Positions 34,176 through 44,400 of a stretch of 64,000 bases of DNA are shown one piece after another (within the stretch, counting starts at the first letter, position 1; each line of letters opens with the position of its first letter). The stretch is taken from contig WEDG01005155.1 in assembly GCA_017591395.1 (NCBI GenBank), positions 118,489 to 182,488 on the forward strand, read 5' to 3'. The DNA is from Schistocephalus solidus (Eukaryota; Platyhelminthes; Cestoda; Diphyllobothriidea; Diphyllobothriidae). The notes under the pieces were generated by a model, which did not search any database, was not told the origin of the DNA, and saw only the letters and a list, made by a program, of their open reading frames with translations. The position numbers were made by a program, and so were the translations under genes.

Positions 34176-35760
34176 CTCATTTTCTGCAAAATGGTTCTGA
34201 GTTTCTCCTTTTAGCTGCACTTACGGTGAAAGGAAAGCATGACAGCTGAATGATCTCTAATAGACTTCTCTGTACGGGTTTCATTCTGGTTAGAGAAGAT
34301 TGGGAAAAGTACTTTTTGCAGCAACCTGCCTGTGTAAACGCTTTTTTCCTTACCATATGATGACGCCTAAGCATTGCCGTTCTCCTGCTTTGCGTGCCGT
34401 AGCGGGCAATTTTTGCCCACTGAGCGCACCTCTTTTATGCCGCCCGTCCGCGAAAGCTGGTCCAGACGCAAACACGTCTGATCCCGCTTGCTTCCTTAAA
34501 AGGCGAACTGTGTGATGTGGTAGGGCAGTGAAGAAAAAGCTAACTTTGGCAACCAGACCTTCGTTTGAAGGAGAACGTGGGTGCATGTCCCACTGGTAAG
34601 CAATCTTTCCGAAGTAATGAAGGTTTCAAAAATCATCTCCGCCTTTTCCTACATATAAAAGGGATAAATAGTATTTTAAGCAGACATCAGTGGAGAGTGC
34701 CCCATCGGCTGCTAGGATGGCGATGGGCGGTTGGCACCAGTAGAGTTCTCACCAAACCGCAATCTTGCAACGAGGCAAGTGACCTGGATGATCACAATGT
34801 GGACCAGAGATGGCGATTGTTTGCTTTCGAGAATACAAGATAGCCGCATGATTCAACGGTATACAAAAATGCTCTCGATAGAGACTGACGCACAATGGCT
34901 GACTCCCTGAGTGGGTTCAGTAACCCACCCGCACCTCGACTCCCAAAGATATGTGACCCGAAACCATAAATTCGCAAGGAGGTTTTCAAGGGATATAGCG
35001 AGTGATTTGTTTAATAATTTCAATGATTTTGACGAAACGTTGGTCAGACTTGCTTATCCTTTAGTGTGATGATGGATTATGCGCATGCTGCTCAACATAA
35101 AATCACTTGTCACCAAAAACGTTGACTTGCACCATTCAAACAGTTAACTGTAGCAACGACAGAATTGCCTAACTTCGTTTATGGTGGGTACATTTTGGAG
35201 GACACCATATTTCATGCAAGTCTCACGACGCAGTACACTGAACTGCTCTCATTTAAACGAACACTAAGCTCAGTTGGCGAAAAAGGAGGAATAAACCAAA
35301 AAACAAACAATCAGAAGCGAAAACTGTCTTCTTTCCTAGAGATGAGGCTACGTGGCGGGTGTTTGCTTGCCCGTTGAAACCCAGAGCAAGAATTATGGCT
35401 ATTAACCGTTCTTAAAAACAACCCATATGCGACGACTTTGTTCGGCTGTGGAAGGAATAATGTACTGGAGGGAGGTCTTTGTTTAAAGTAGGCATAAGGA
35501 AAGCTTAGCAAAACGAATAGAAAATTGGTTTCGCTAAGCGCAATCCCCGTGTCAATTAAGTGAAGTTTAACATTCACTAAGACTGGAAGTGAATAGGATC
35601 GCCTGTAATCTGACACAAATATACCCACCCTTGGTTTTTCCCTGCAGCTTGTCCCGAATTTCTCGATCTATCTAACTAGCATGGAACAAGTTCGAAATTT
35701 AAAAATGCTCTTACATCCCTTCTGATGCAAACTTTGACGAACAGCCAGCTGCATGATTCA
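34176..35760. other. No recognisable gene
   Basis: No protein motif, RNA gene or repeat recognised. Frames at 34177-34586, 34565-34843 and 35311-35628 lack domains. Confidence 0.5.
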
Positions 35761-35764
35761 TATA

Positions 35765-36262
35765 TGATAGTGTGCAGCTCGCCAATCTGTTTATGGAACA
35801 TGTTTTTTTCCGTTGCGTCCAGCGCTCACTTAAGAACCCTCGCAGGCAGTCGCATAGCGACGTGTAGCATATGTTGGTAAGGTTGCACCGACAAAGAAAA
35901 AGGAGACAGGAAGGGCCGTTTCCGGCTTATTAGCCGTCATCAGCCAGTCATATCCCAATCCCAAGTGTGATCCACCTGGGATTCGAACCCGCGACCTTTG
36001 GTTATTGAGATAAATGCTCTACAATTGAGTCACGGGCCCGTTTTTCTCGGTTGCGATCGGGAATAAGATGATAGTGTGCAGCTGACCGATCTGCTTATGG
36101 AACATGTTTATTCCGTTGTGCCCTGGAGCTCAGTTAAGAGCCCTCGCAGGCAGTCGCATAGTGACGTATAGCGTGGTAAGGTGGCACTGACAAAAACAAG
36201 GGGGACCGGAATGGCCATTTCTGGCTTATTAGCCGTCATCTACCAGTCATACCCAATCCCAA
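35765..36262 (-). repeat. Two tandem units of the tRNA-SINE repeat
   Basis: One full and one partial copy of the 305-bp unit stand 5.4 kb left of the large array. GATAGTGTGCAGCT recurs at about 35767 and 36070 (period about 304). The first unit carries a pseudo-tRNA on the minus strand at about 35970-36040, with A-box and B-box similarity (GGATTCGAACCC on the plus strand). The second stops at the TGTGATCCACC position and runs into an inverted copy. These units are more diverged from the array consensus than array units are from each other. Confidence 0.9.
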
Positions 36263-36385
36263 ATGTGTGATCCACCCAAAGGTCTTGGGTTCAAATCGCA
36301 GGTTATACTCACTTGGGATTAGGTATGACTGGCTGATGATGGCTAACTAACCAGAAATGGCCATTCTGGTCTCCCTTGTCTTTAT
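36191..36385. repeat. Long hairpin made of two opposed SINE copies
   Basis: Arms 36191-36262 and 36313-36385 are inverted copies of the same SINE segment: AATGGCCATTTCTGG...ACCCAATCCCAA against TTGGGATTAGGTATGAC...CCAGAAATGGCC. They enclose about 50 bases, and the loop holds a GGTTCAAATCGCAGG word, a B-box-like remnant in plus orientation. A transcript of this region would fold into a stem of about 70 bp with a few mismatches. Confidence 0.85.
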
Positions 36386-36389
36386 AGTT

Positions 36390-37735
36390 AGTTTGACCGT
36401 CGATTTCGACGATAACCACCGTATGCTCCACGTAAGGGTTGTGCAGGGGCAGTGACTTGCACGTGAATTAGTTTAAAGTGATGGTAGCCTTGCGCTGCAG
36501 CTACCGCACTCTCTCCTCCTCCCCCATCTGAACCCGGTGTCATAACAGAGTCAAGAAGACCGGGGGTGGGATAGAGCGCAGGTTTCTGCCACGGCCGGAG
36601 CCGCTCCTGGGCATACCACCACACCTGGCTCGGATCCCACGGAGTGGGAGTGCCATAAAGGACACATAAAGAAGGAGACATTGCAGCCTGACTCTCAGTC
36701 CGTCAGTCAGCCACTCCACACAAAACACACATTTGGCTGACCACGCGGCCCGAGTTATCCTGCCAGTTGGAAACCTTCCAAGCTACGGCTTTTAGCGCAC
36801 CGTGATAGTTTTAAGCGCGTCAGATTGTTTATAGTGAGGAACATGCGCTAAGCCGTCGACCTCACGCTCTCCCCCACCCCCATAGTCAAACCACTGTCCA
36901 ATCCGGTCAGTTGTCTGATGCGGAAGTGGGCGCAGCTGCTGGTGACCTCGTCTACGTGTACTACGTACGCGATCTGGCCCCTAAAACACGAGCACCAGGA
37001 TTTCACACAACAGGGGGTTGAAAGGCTTACATCTCACATGTGTGAGATAGCCAGAGGCTACGTTAAGTAGGAGCCATCGCAGCCTGACCAGACCACCATT
37101 CAGCGACTCCACGCAAAACACATTGGACTAACTGCGAGGTTTGAATGTAATTGTCATTCGGCAACCTTCCAACCACGGCACTTATCGTTACCGCACTCTC
37201 TCCTCCTCCCCCACCTGAGCCCGGTGTCAAGACAGAGTCAAGAAGACCGGAGATAGGAGAGGGCGCAGGTGGCTTGCGGGGCTTGAGCCGCCCCTGGGTG
37301 TACCACCACACCTGGCTTGTATCACACGGGGTGGGAGTGCCATAAAGGCCACATTAAGAAGGAGTCATTGCAGACTGACTATCAGTCTGCCAGTCAGCCA
37401 CTCCAAACAAAATACACATTGGGCTGACCACGCGGTCCGAGTTATCCTGTCAGTTGGCAACCTTCCAAGCCACGGCTTTTAGCGCACTGGGATAGTTTCA
37501 AGCGCGTCAGATTGTTTATAGGGAATAAAATGTGCTGAGCTGTTGACTTCACTCTCTCCCCCCCCCACAATCAGACCACCTTCCGAGCCAGTCAGTTTTC
37601 TGATGTGGGAGTGGTCGCATTTGCTGACGGTTCAGCGTACCCGTCTTCGCGCGCCACAGCACAACCTGGCCCCATTACGCACACACCATTATTCACTAAA
37701 ACATGGGATATGGAGGAGCCATCGCCGTGTGACTC
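36390..37735 (-). mobile_element. LINE upstream-repeat block, inverted
   Basis: Two copies of the LINE subrepeat on the minus strand (36395-36960 and 37060-37735), equivalent to 26820-27480. Diagnostic minus-strand words are CGAGCCAGGTGTGGTGGTA, AAAAGCCGTGGCTTGGAAGG and CTATAAACAATCTGACGCG. No endonuclease or reverse transcriptase is attached. The peptides that can be translated here (for example 37543-37983) are not genes. Confidence 0.85.
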
Positions 37736-37779
37736 CCCTTTGTCTTTATAGGTTCGATCTCAACATCGTACTTACCACA

Positions 37780-37930
37780 GGTCGCTATCCGACTGCCTTC
37801 GTGGACTATAAAGTGAGCTCTAAGGCACAGCGAGACATTCATGTTCCCTTGTCCCGATTGGTGAGCCACACACCATCACACAATATCACATGCGACAACT
37901 ATCGTGACACTATTCACGGGCCCCAAGCCC
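37780..37930 (+). repeat. tRNA-SINE fragment, sense orientation
   Basis: GTCGCTATCCGACTGCC, ATTCATGTTCCCTTG, GTGAGCCACACACCATCA and ACGGGCCCCAAGCCCCATGG follow the order of the 305-bp unit read on its tRNA-sense strand, up to the A-box. The B-box half is not recognised. Confidence 0.65.
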
Positions 37931-38077
37931 CATGGTGTCAGTCTGTCGATGTAACCTCTGTGCCCGCAAACCCTCCACCGTGACAATCCCAACTTAACAA
38001 TTCATGAGTAAACCTCAATTTTCCGACGAGCCTTCTTTCTTCATTTATCATCTCGGAATGCACACTATCTCAATTAT

Positions 38078-38119
38078 TCATATACATGTATACATATACA
38101 TGTGTATACATGTATATAT
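38078..38119. repeat. TATACATG/TA-rich microsatellite at the PLE-1 end
   Basis: An ATACATGTATAC-type alternating purine-pyrimidine tract, partly palindromic. It directly abuts the 3' terminus of the PLE-1 repeat (minus-strand sense). Confidence 0.85.
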
Positions 38120-38262
38120 CGCGTTCATCGTCTCCTGAAGAAGACGAAGAAGAAGAGTGGGCGATTTCATGGACCAAATTGTATTTGTACTGACGTTTCG
38201 AAAGACTTTTCGCTTCCATCATCAGAGTATAGTGCTAGCTGCTCCTGGTGGTCTTGAGTTAG
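38119..38262 (-). repeat. PLE-1 terminal repeat, left copy
   Basis: Inverted relative to 41176-41314. In minus-strand sense both run CAAGACCACCAGGAGCAGC, a hammerhead-like core, ACAAATA-AATTTGGTCCAT, GAAATCGCCC, CTTCAGG and GATGAACGCGATA. It forms the 3' end of the PLE body at 38440-40670. A small CTT/GAAGAAGA insertion distinguishes the left copy. Confidence 0.85.
38188..38229 (-). ncRNA. Hammerhead-ribozyme-like core in PLE-1 terminus
   Basis: The minus strand reads TACT, CTGATGA, a stem II of GGAAG paired with CTTTC around a GCGAAAAGT-type loop, GAAAC, GTC, then AGTA. TACT and AGTA can form stem I. This is the type order of hammerhead ribozymes, which are documented in PLE terminal repeats. 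Stem III is collapsed: the GAAAC and GTC strands touch with no loop, so activity as a monomer is doubtful. Confidence 0.6.
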
Positions 38263-38439
38263 TCAGTCTTGCCGCGTGCCTCGTATTATCTCCATGGTGG
38301 ACGCGTGAACTTTTACCTGCCCGATCGCTGCTGACTTCCTTAGACCTCCCCGAGGTTTGAACGCCGGTGGGCTCGCGTGACCGCTGTCCCCCTTGAAGCC
38401 GTCGTAGGTTTAGCCAAGGCAGCGTGCCTGTTGGCCTCC

Positions 38440-40670
38440 CCTACGTCAATCAGCGGACTGATAATCGTTGCTGCTCTCGTGAGTTGTTATCCGTTTTACG
38501 GGCGCATTGGTCATGTGACCTTCGGCCGCCACCCCGCTTTTCCGTGAGCATGGGCTCTCGGTTCCGTGTGCTCGTTTGACTTGTTAGTCCTGGCCGAACT
38601 GATCCGAGCCTTGTACGAAGCGCCTGGTAGGCGGAATGTAAGTCTATAACATGGTTGTGCGTGCCAGTCGAGGACCAACTCTCGAGCACCAATCTGGCCA
38701 TCTTCTCATTGGCTCGGCCAACCACCCTCGTTTTCTCAAAGGCGAAATCGTGGTTCAGCTGTTGTGCGTGACCATAAACCAAAGACAACTTGTCTTTGCG
38801 GTTGATTGCAAGTTGGTGTTCATGCAACCTTGTGCCCAGGTGCTTGCCCGTTTCACCAAACATACCTTGCATCACAATCTTGGCATGGTATGCTGTAGAC
38901 CACTGCTGATTGTTCTGTTACTGGTAGCGGGTCTTTGGGCTTCATGACTTGCTGTCTGATAGTGCATTCTGGTTTATGAGCCACGCCAATCCCAAAAGGT
39001 TTTAGGATTCTTGCGGTCGCCTCTGAAACGTTCCTCACCGAGTTGCGAGCCAAAACTGCTTTCCATTCGACCGCTCAAACTGAGGCTTCCTGAGACATTT
39101 TGCGGATGAAGGACTTTTTGGATAACCGTTGGCTGTAAAAAGGGCATGTAAGTACTCCATCTCCTCATTCTTCCCACTGTCGTCGCTGCAGTGTGTTTTG
39201 GACACGTCGGAAGAGGGTTCTGACACAACTGCGTTTGTAGCCCAACCAAGTTGCTTCGGAAATGGAGGATATGCCTAGTCGTTGGTTGCCTTACGGTAGA
39301 CCGTTGTCCTTATCTTCACGTCATGCCAGCTTTGTAACTTGGACGTCAAGGAAGGGCAACTGATTGTTGATTGACTTCGTCCTCCATGGTAAACTTGATG
39401 CCGGGAAAGATTGCAGATTCAACAAAGCCCTGAAAGCCTGCAAGTGACTCCTCTTGATTATGACGAACGTGTCGTCGAGCGCATCTGGCCCTCTAGAACT
39501 TCGGGGGTACGAGCTGAAGACCAGCTGCTCAAGCCTCTGCAAAACTGCTTCGGCAATTATTTCAGACAGATGCGAGCCCATTGGCGTCCACTTCTTTTGC
39601 TTGTAGATCTGGCCGTTGAATGTGAAGAACGTCTTAAGGCACAGTTCTAGGAGTTCGATTATATGTGCTCGTTAGAGTTTTGGTCATTCTCGTCATATTT
39701 TTCCTGGAGAAAGCCGTTGATATTATCGATAGCCAATGCGGGTGGGATAGAGGTAAAATAATGAGATCACGTCAAAGGAGCACCATCACCTCGTCTGCCT
39801 CTACTTCAAGATGTTTGATGCGCGTTAAGAACTCGTCAGCTGACTTCACTGTCAACTTCGAATCCTTGGTTAGAAAACAAAGTCGCTGATACAACCAATT
39901 TGACATCCCAAAGGTTGGGGTGCCATGTAAGGAGACGATGGGGCGTAGGGGCACTACTGGCTTGTGAACCTTTGGCGGCAGGCCGTAGAAGCGTGCCATC
40001 GCGGCATCCAGGCTTTTTGTGGCCAGCGCTTCTCTTCGCGTGAGAGCTCCTGCCTTCCTCAGCTTGTCAACCGTCTTGTTTATGCTGTTCACGAGCTTTT
40101 TGAAGTCACTAGTAGTCGATGGCACACAGGACTCCTTGTCCATCAAGAGGTTTCTCAGTTTTTCGCCGTACTCAGAGGTATCCATGACGACAGTCGAGCG
40201 CCCTTTGTCTGCGGGCAGGGTTACGATGTCCTCTATTTTTCGTATTTTCAGAAGTTCTTGTTCTTCTGCCTTTGAAATCATTGTCTGACGTTAGTGCTGG
40301 AGGAGCAGATTTGCCATTTGTTGCCGCATGGCGTTTTTGCACTCCTTAACAGCATCGCACTTCTCGAGCGCCGACTCTAAGGATGCAATGAAGTCTTCTG
40401 GTCTAGCATCTTTTGTGTTGAATTTTGAGTCATAGGATAGAATCGCTAGTTGTTGCTGAGTGAGCCTATGGGAGGACAAGTTGTGAACCAGGGTACCATC
40501 GGAGAAAGGTTGCTTTCTCGACGGAATTTTTCAAATTTCCGAGACAGCTGGTCATCACGTGATTTGCGATGATGCCGTGCACTGTCTAAGATTGCCATTT
40601 TGAGGGTTTCCAATTGAGCCACGGCCAGTGCGCACCGGCGCCCATCCACAAAAACACTGGATCAATGGGC
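38440..40670 (-). pseudogene. Penelope-like element PLE-1: reverse transcriptase and GIY-YIG endonuclease
   Basis: Minus-strand frames read from right to left. An N-terminal NLSSHRLTQQQLAILSYDSK-type region and DARPEDFIASLESALEKC occupy 40490-40290. A fingers region (40281-39772) has LPADKGRSTVVMD, YGLPPKVHKP and LRPIVSLHGTPTFGMS. The palm (39581-39321) has MGSHLSEIIAEAVLQRLE and ALDDTFVIIKRSHLQAF, the YVDD box changed to ALDD. The connector FTANGYPKS comes next, then VVYSIPCQDCDARYV and, after a one-base frameshift, GETGKHLGTRLHEHQ with FAFEKTRVVG and LVLESWSS (GIY-YIG endonuclease, 39053-38500). PLEs copy RNA at a nick made by GIY-YIG. At least four frameshifts disable it. It is the fullest PLE here, about 2.2 kb of coding relic, bounded by inverted terminal repeats. 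Confidence 0.95.
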
Positions 40671-40827
40671 GCAGGCTAATACACACGCACTAATACACTT
40701 GCAATGCCCTGATGCGCACACACACACACACAATGCACCATAAGAACAAGCAAGACGCATGGGATGAGGAGAAGCCGCGCTCCGCCGCCGGAAGGCACAC
40801 AAAGGAGAAGGAGGCTACTCGCTTACA

Positions 40828-41060
40828 TGCCATAAAGGCCACATTAAGAAGGAGCCTGGCTCTCAGTCCTCCACCACCACCACCTCCAACCCTGAGGAGG
40901 AGGAGGAGGAGGAGGAGGAGGAGGAGGAGGAGGAGGAGGAGGAGGAGGAGGAGGAGGAGGAGGAGGAGGTAAGCAGCAGCAACAGGAGCAAGAGGACCGA
41001 GTTATCCCGCCAGTTGGCAACATTCCAAGCCATGGCTTTTAGCGCACCGTGATAGTTTAT
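40828..41060 (-). repeat. LINE upstream-repeat pieces split by a GAG microsatellite
   Basis: Minus-strand LINE subrepeat words flank a simple repeat: CATAAAGGCCACATTAAGAA (about 40830-40850) on the left, and GAGTTATCCCGCCAGTTGG, GGCTTTTAGCGCACCGTGAT (about 41000-41055) on the right. In intact copies the two are about 150 bp apart. Here the middle is replaced by CCACCACCACC and a GAG run. Confidence 0.75.
40892..40969. repeat. GAG/AGG trinucleotide microsatellite
   Basis: About 25 perfect GAG repeats. The poly-Arg open frame at 40712-40972 is produced by this tract and is not a gene. Confidence 0.97.
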
Positions 41061-41175
41061 AAGCCGACCCTCGACCAGACGTGGCCGTAGACAAGCCTAA
41101 GGCCGCAATGTGCGTTCAAGAGGTTGATGTTCAAACCAGTCTGTGATTCACATTTATTCACACAGTTGGTTGCGC

Positions 41176-41314
41176 TCTAAATCAAGACCACCAGGAGCAG
41201 CCAGCACTATATTCTGTAGATAAAAGCGAAAAGGCTTTCGAAACGTCAGTACAAATAAAATTTGGTCCATGAAATCGCCCTCTCTTCTACTTCAGGGAGA
41301 TGATGAACGCGATA
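41176..41314 (+). repeat. PLE-1 terminal repeat, right copy (inverted)
   Basis: Plus-strand copy of the terminal repeat at 38119-38262, so the PLE-1 body is bounded by inverted repeats. Partial copies in direct or inverted orientation next to a PLE body are a known feature of Penelope-like elements. It ends GATGAACGCGATA and is followed within about 27 bp by the TA microsatellite that borders the satellite array. Confidence 0.85.
41210..41251 (+). ncRNA. Hammerhead-ribozyme-like core, right copy
   Basis: CTGTAGATAAAAGC, GAAAAGGCTTTC, GAAACGTC, AGTA. Stem II (AAAGC with GCTTT) pairs perfectly here, better than in the left copy, but the core CTGATGA has become CTGTAGA, so this copy is probably inactive. 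Confidence 0.5.
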
Positions 41315-41338
41315 AGATATCGGGACCTCGAATCTGTA

Positions 41339-41340
<2 letters not shown>

Positions 41341-41427
<87 letters not shown>
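41341..41427. repeat. AT dinucleotide microsatellite, left border of the array
   Basis: About 43 uninterrupted AT repeats. They lie between the PLE-1 terminal repeat and the first unit of the 305-bp array. Tyr-Ile open frames across it are artefacts. Confidence 0.98.
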
Positions 41428-41430
<3 letters not shown>

Positions 41431-44400
41431 AATAATGTGGAACCGACAAAGACAAGGGAGACCGGAATGGCCATTTCTGGCTTATTAGCCGTCATCAGCC
41501 AGTCATAACCAATCCCAAGTGTGAAACACCTGGGATTCGAACCCGCAACCTTTGGTATTTGAGTCGAACGCTCTACCATTGAGCCACGGGCTCGTTGCTT
41601 TGTCGGTTGCGATCGGGAATATGATGATAGTGTGTGGCTCACCGATCTGCTTAAAGGAACATTTATGTTCCGTTGTGCCCTGAAACTCAGACTAGAGTTC
41701 TCACAGGCAAGTGCATAGCGACGTGTAGCATATGTTGATAATGTGGAACCGACAAAAGACAAGGGGAGACCGGAATGGCCATTTCTGCCTTATTAGCCGT
41801 CATCAGCCAGTCATACCCAAACCAAGTGTGAACACCTGGGATTCGAACCCGCGACCTTTGGTATTTGAGTCGAACGCTCTACCATTGAGCCACGGGCTCG
41901 TTGCTTTGTCGGTTGCGATCAGGGAATATGATGATAGTGTGTGGCTCACCGATCTGCTTAAGAACATTTATGTTCCGTTGTGCCCTGGAACTCAGACTAG
42001 AGTACTCACAGGCAGTCGCATAGCGACGTGTAGCATATATTGTAATGTGGAACCGACAAAGACAGGAGACCGAATGGCCATTTCTGGCTTATTAGCCGTC
42101 ATCAGCCAGTCATACCCATTCCCAAGTGTGGAACACCTGAGATTCGAACCGCCACCTTTGGTATTTTGAGTCGAACGCTCTACCATTGAGCCACGGGCTC
42201 GTTGCTTTGTCGGTTGCGATCGGGAATATGATGATAGTGTGTGGCTCACCGATCTGCTTAAGGAACATTTATGTTCCGTTGTGCCCTGGAACTCAGACTA
42301 GAGTACTCACAGGCAGTCGCATAGCGACGTGTAGCATATGTTGATAATGTGGAACCAACAAAGACAAGGGAGACCGGAATGGCCATTTCTGGCTTATTAG
42401 CTGTCATCAGTCATACATACCCAATCCCAAGTGTGAAACACCTGGGATTCGAACCCGCGACCTTTGGTATTTGAGTCGAACGCTCTACCATTGAGCCACG
42501 GGCTCGTTGCTTTGTCGGTTGCGATCGGGAATATGATGATAGTGTGTGGCTCACCGATCTGCTTAAGGAACATTTATGTTCCATTGTGCCCCTGGAACTC
42601 AGACTAGAGTACTCACAGGCAGTCGCATAGCGACGTGTAGCATGTGTTAATAATGTGGAACCGACAAAGACAAGGAGACCGGAATGGCCATTTCTGGCTT
42701 ATTAGCCGTCATCAGCCAGTCATACCCAATCCCAAGTGTGGAACACCTGGGATTCGAACCCGCGACCTTTGGTATTTGAGTCGAACGCTCTACAATTGAG
42801 CCACGGGCTCGTTGCTTTGTCGGTTGCGATCGGGAATATGATGATAGTGTGTGGCTCACCGATCTGCTTAAGGAACATTTATGTTCCGTTGTGCCCCTGG
42901 AACTCAGACTAGAGTACTCACAGGCAGTCGCATAGCGACGTGTAGCATATGTATATGTGGAACCGACAAAGACAAGGGGAGACCGGAATGGCCATTTTCT
43001 GGCTTATTAGCCGTCATCAGCCAGTCATACCCAATCCCAAGTGTGGAACACCTGGGATTCGAACCCGCGACCTTTGGTATTTTGAGTCGAACGCTCTACC
43101 AATTGAGCCACGGGCTCGTTGCTTTTGTCGGTTGCGATCGGGAATATGATGATAGTGTGTGGCTCACCGATCTGCTTAAGGAACATTTATGCTTCCGTTG
43201 TGCCCTGGAACTCAGACTAGAGTACTCACAGGCAGTCGCATAGCGACGTGTAGCATATGTTAATAATGTGGAACCGACAAAGACAAAGGAGACCGGAATG
43301 GCCATTTCTGGCTTATTAGCCGTCATCAGCCAGTCATACCCAATCCCAAGTGTGGAACACCTGGGATTCGAACCCGCGACCTTTGGTATTTGAGTCGAAC
43401 GCTCTACCATTGAGCCACGGGCTCGTTGCTTTGTCGGTTGCGATCGGGAATATGATGATAGTGTGTGGCTCACCGATCTGCTTAAAGGAACATTTATGTT
43501 CCGTTGTGCCCTGGAACTCAGACTAGAGTACTCACAGGCAGTCGCATAGCGACGTGTAGCATATGTTGATAATGTGGAACCGACAAAGACAAGGGAGACC
43601 GGAATGGCCATTTCTGGCTTATTAGCCGTCATCAGCCAGTCATACCCAATCCCAAGTGTGGAACACCTGGGATTCGAACCCGCGACCTTTGGTATTTGAG
43701 TCGAACGCTCTACCATTGAGCCACGGGCTCGTTGCTTTTGTGGTTGCGATCGGGAATATGATGATAGTGTGTGGCTCACCGATCTGCTTAAGGAACATTT
43801 ATGTTCCGTTGTGCCCTGGAACTCAGACTAGAGTACTCACAGGCAGTCGCATAGCGACGTGTAGCATATGTTGATAATGTGGAACCGACAAAGACAAAGG
43901 GAGACCGGAATGGCCATTTCTGGCTTATTAGCCGTCATCAGCCAGTCATACCCAATCCCAAAGTGTGGAACACCTGGGATTCGAAACCCGCGACCTTTGG
44001 TATTTGAGTCGAACGCTCTACCATTGAGCCACGGGCTCGTTGCTTTTGTCGGTTGCGATCGGGAATATGATGATAGTGTGGGCTCACCGATCTGCTTAAG
44101 GAACATTTATGTTCCGTTGTGCCCTGGAAACTCAGACTAGAGTACTCACAGGCAGTCGCATAGCGACGTGTAGCATATGTTGATAATGTGGAACCGACAA
44201 AGACAAGGGAGACCGGAATGGCCATTTCTGGCTTATTAGCCGTCATCAGCCAGTCATACCCAATCCCAAGTGTGGAACACCTGGGATTCGAACCCGCGAC
44301 CTTTGGTATTTGAGTCGAACGCTCTACCATTGAGCCACGGGCTCGTTGCTTTTGTCGGTTGCGATCGGGAATATGATGATAGTGTGTGGCTCACCGATCT

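Noticed and set aside
37543..37983. 146-codon plus-strand frame
   Set aside because: It spans the inverted LINE upstream repeat and a SINE fragment, so it has no independent coding support.
40712..40972. Poly-arginine protein
   Set aside because: Produced by the GAG microsatellite at 40892-40969 next to LINE repeat pieces.
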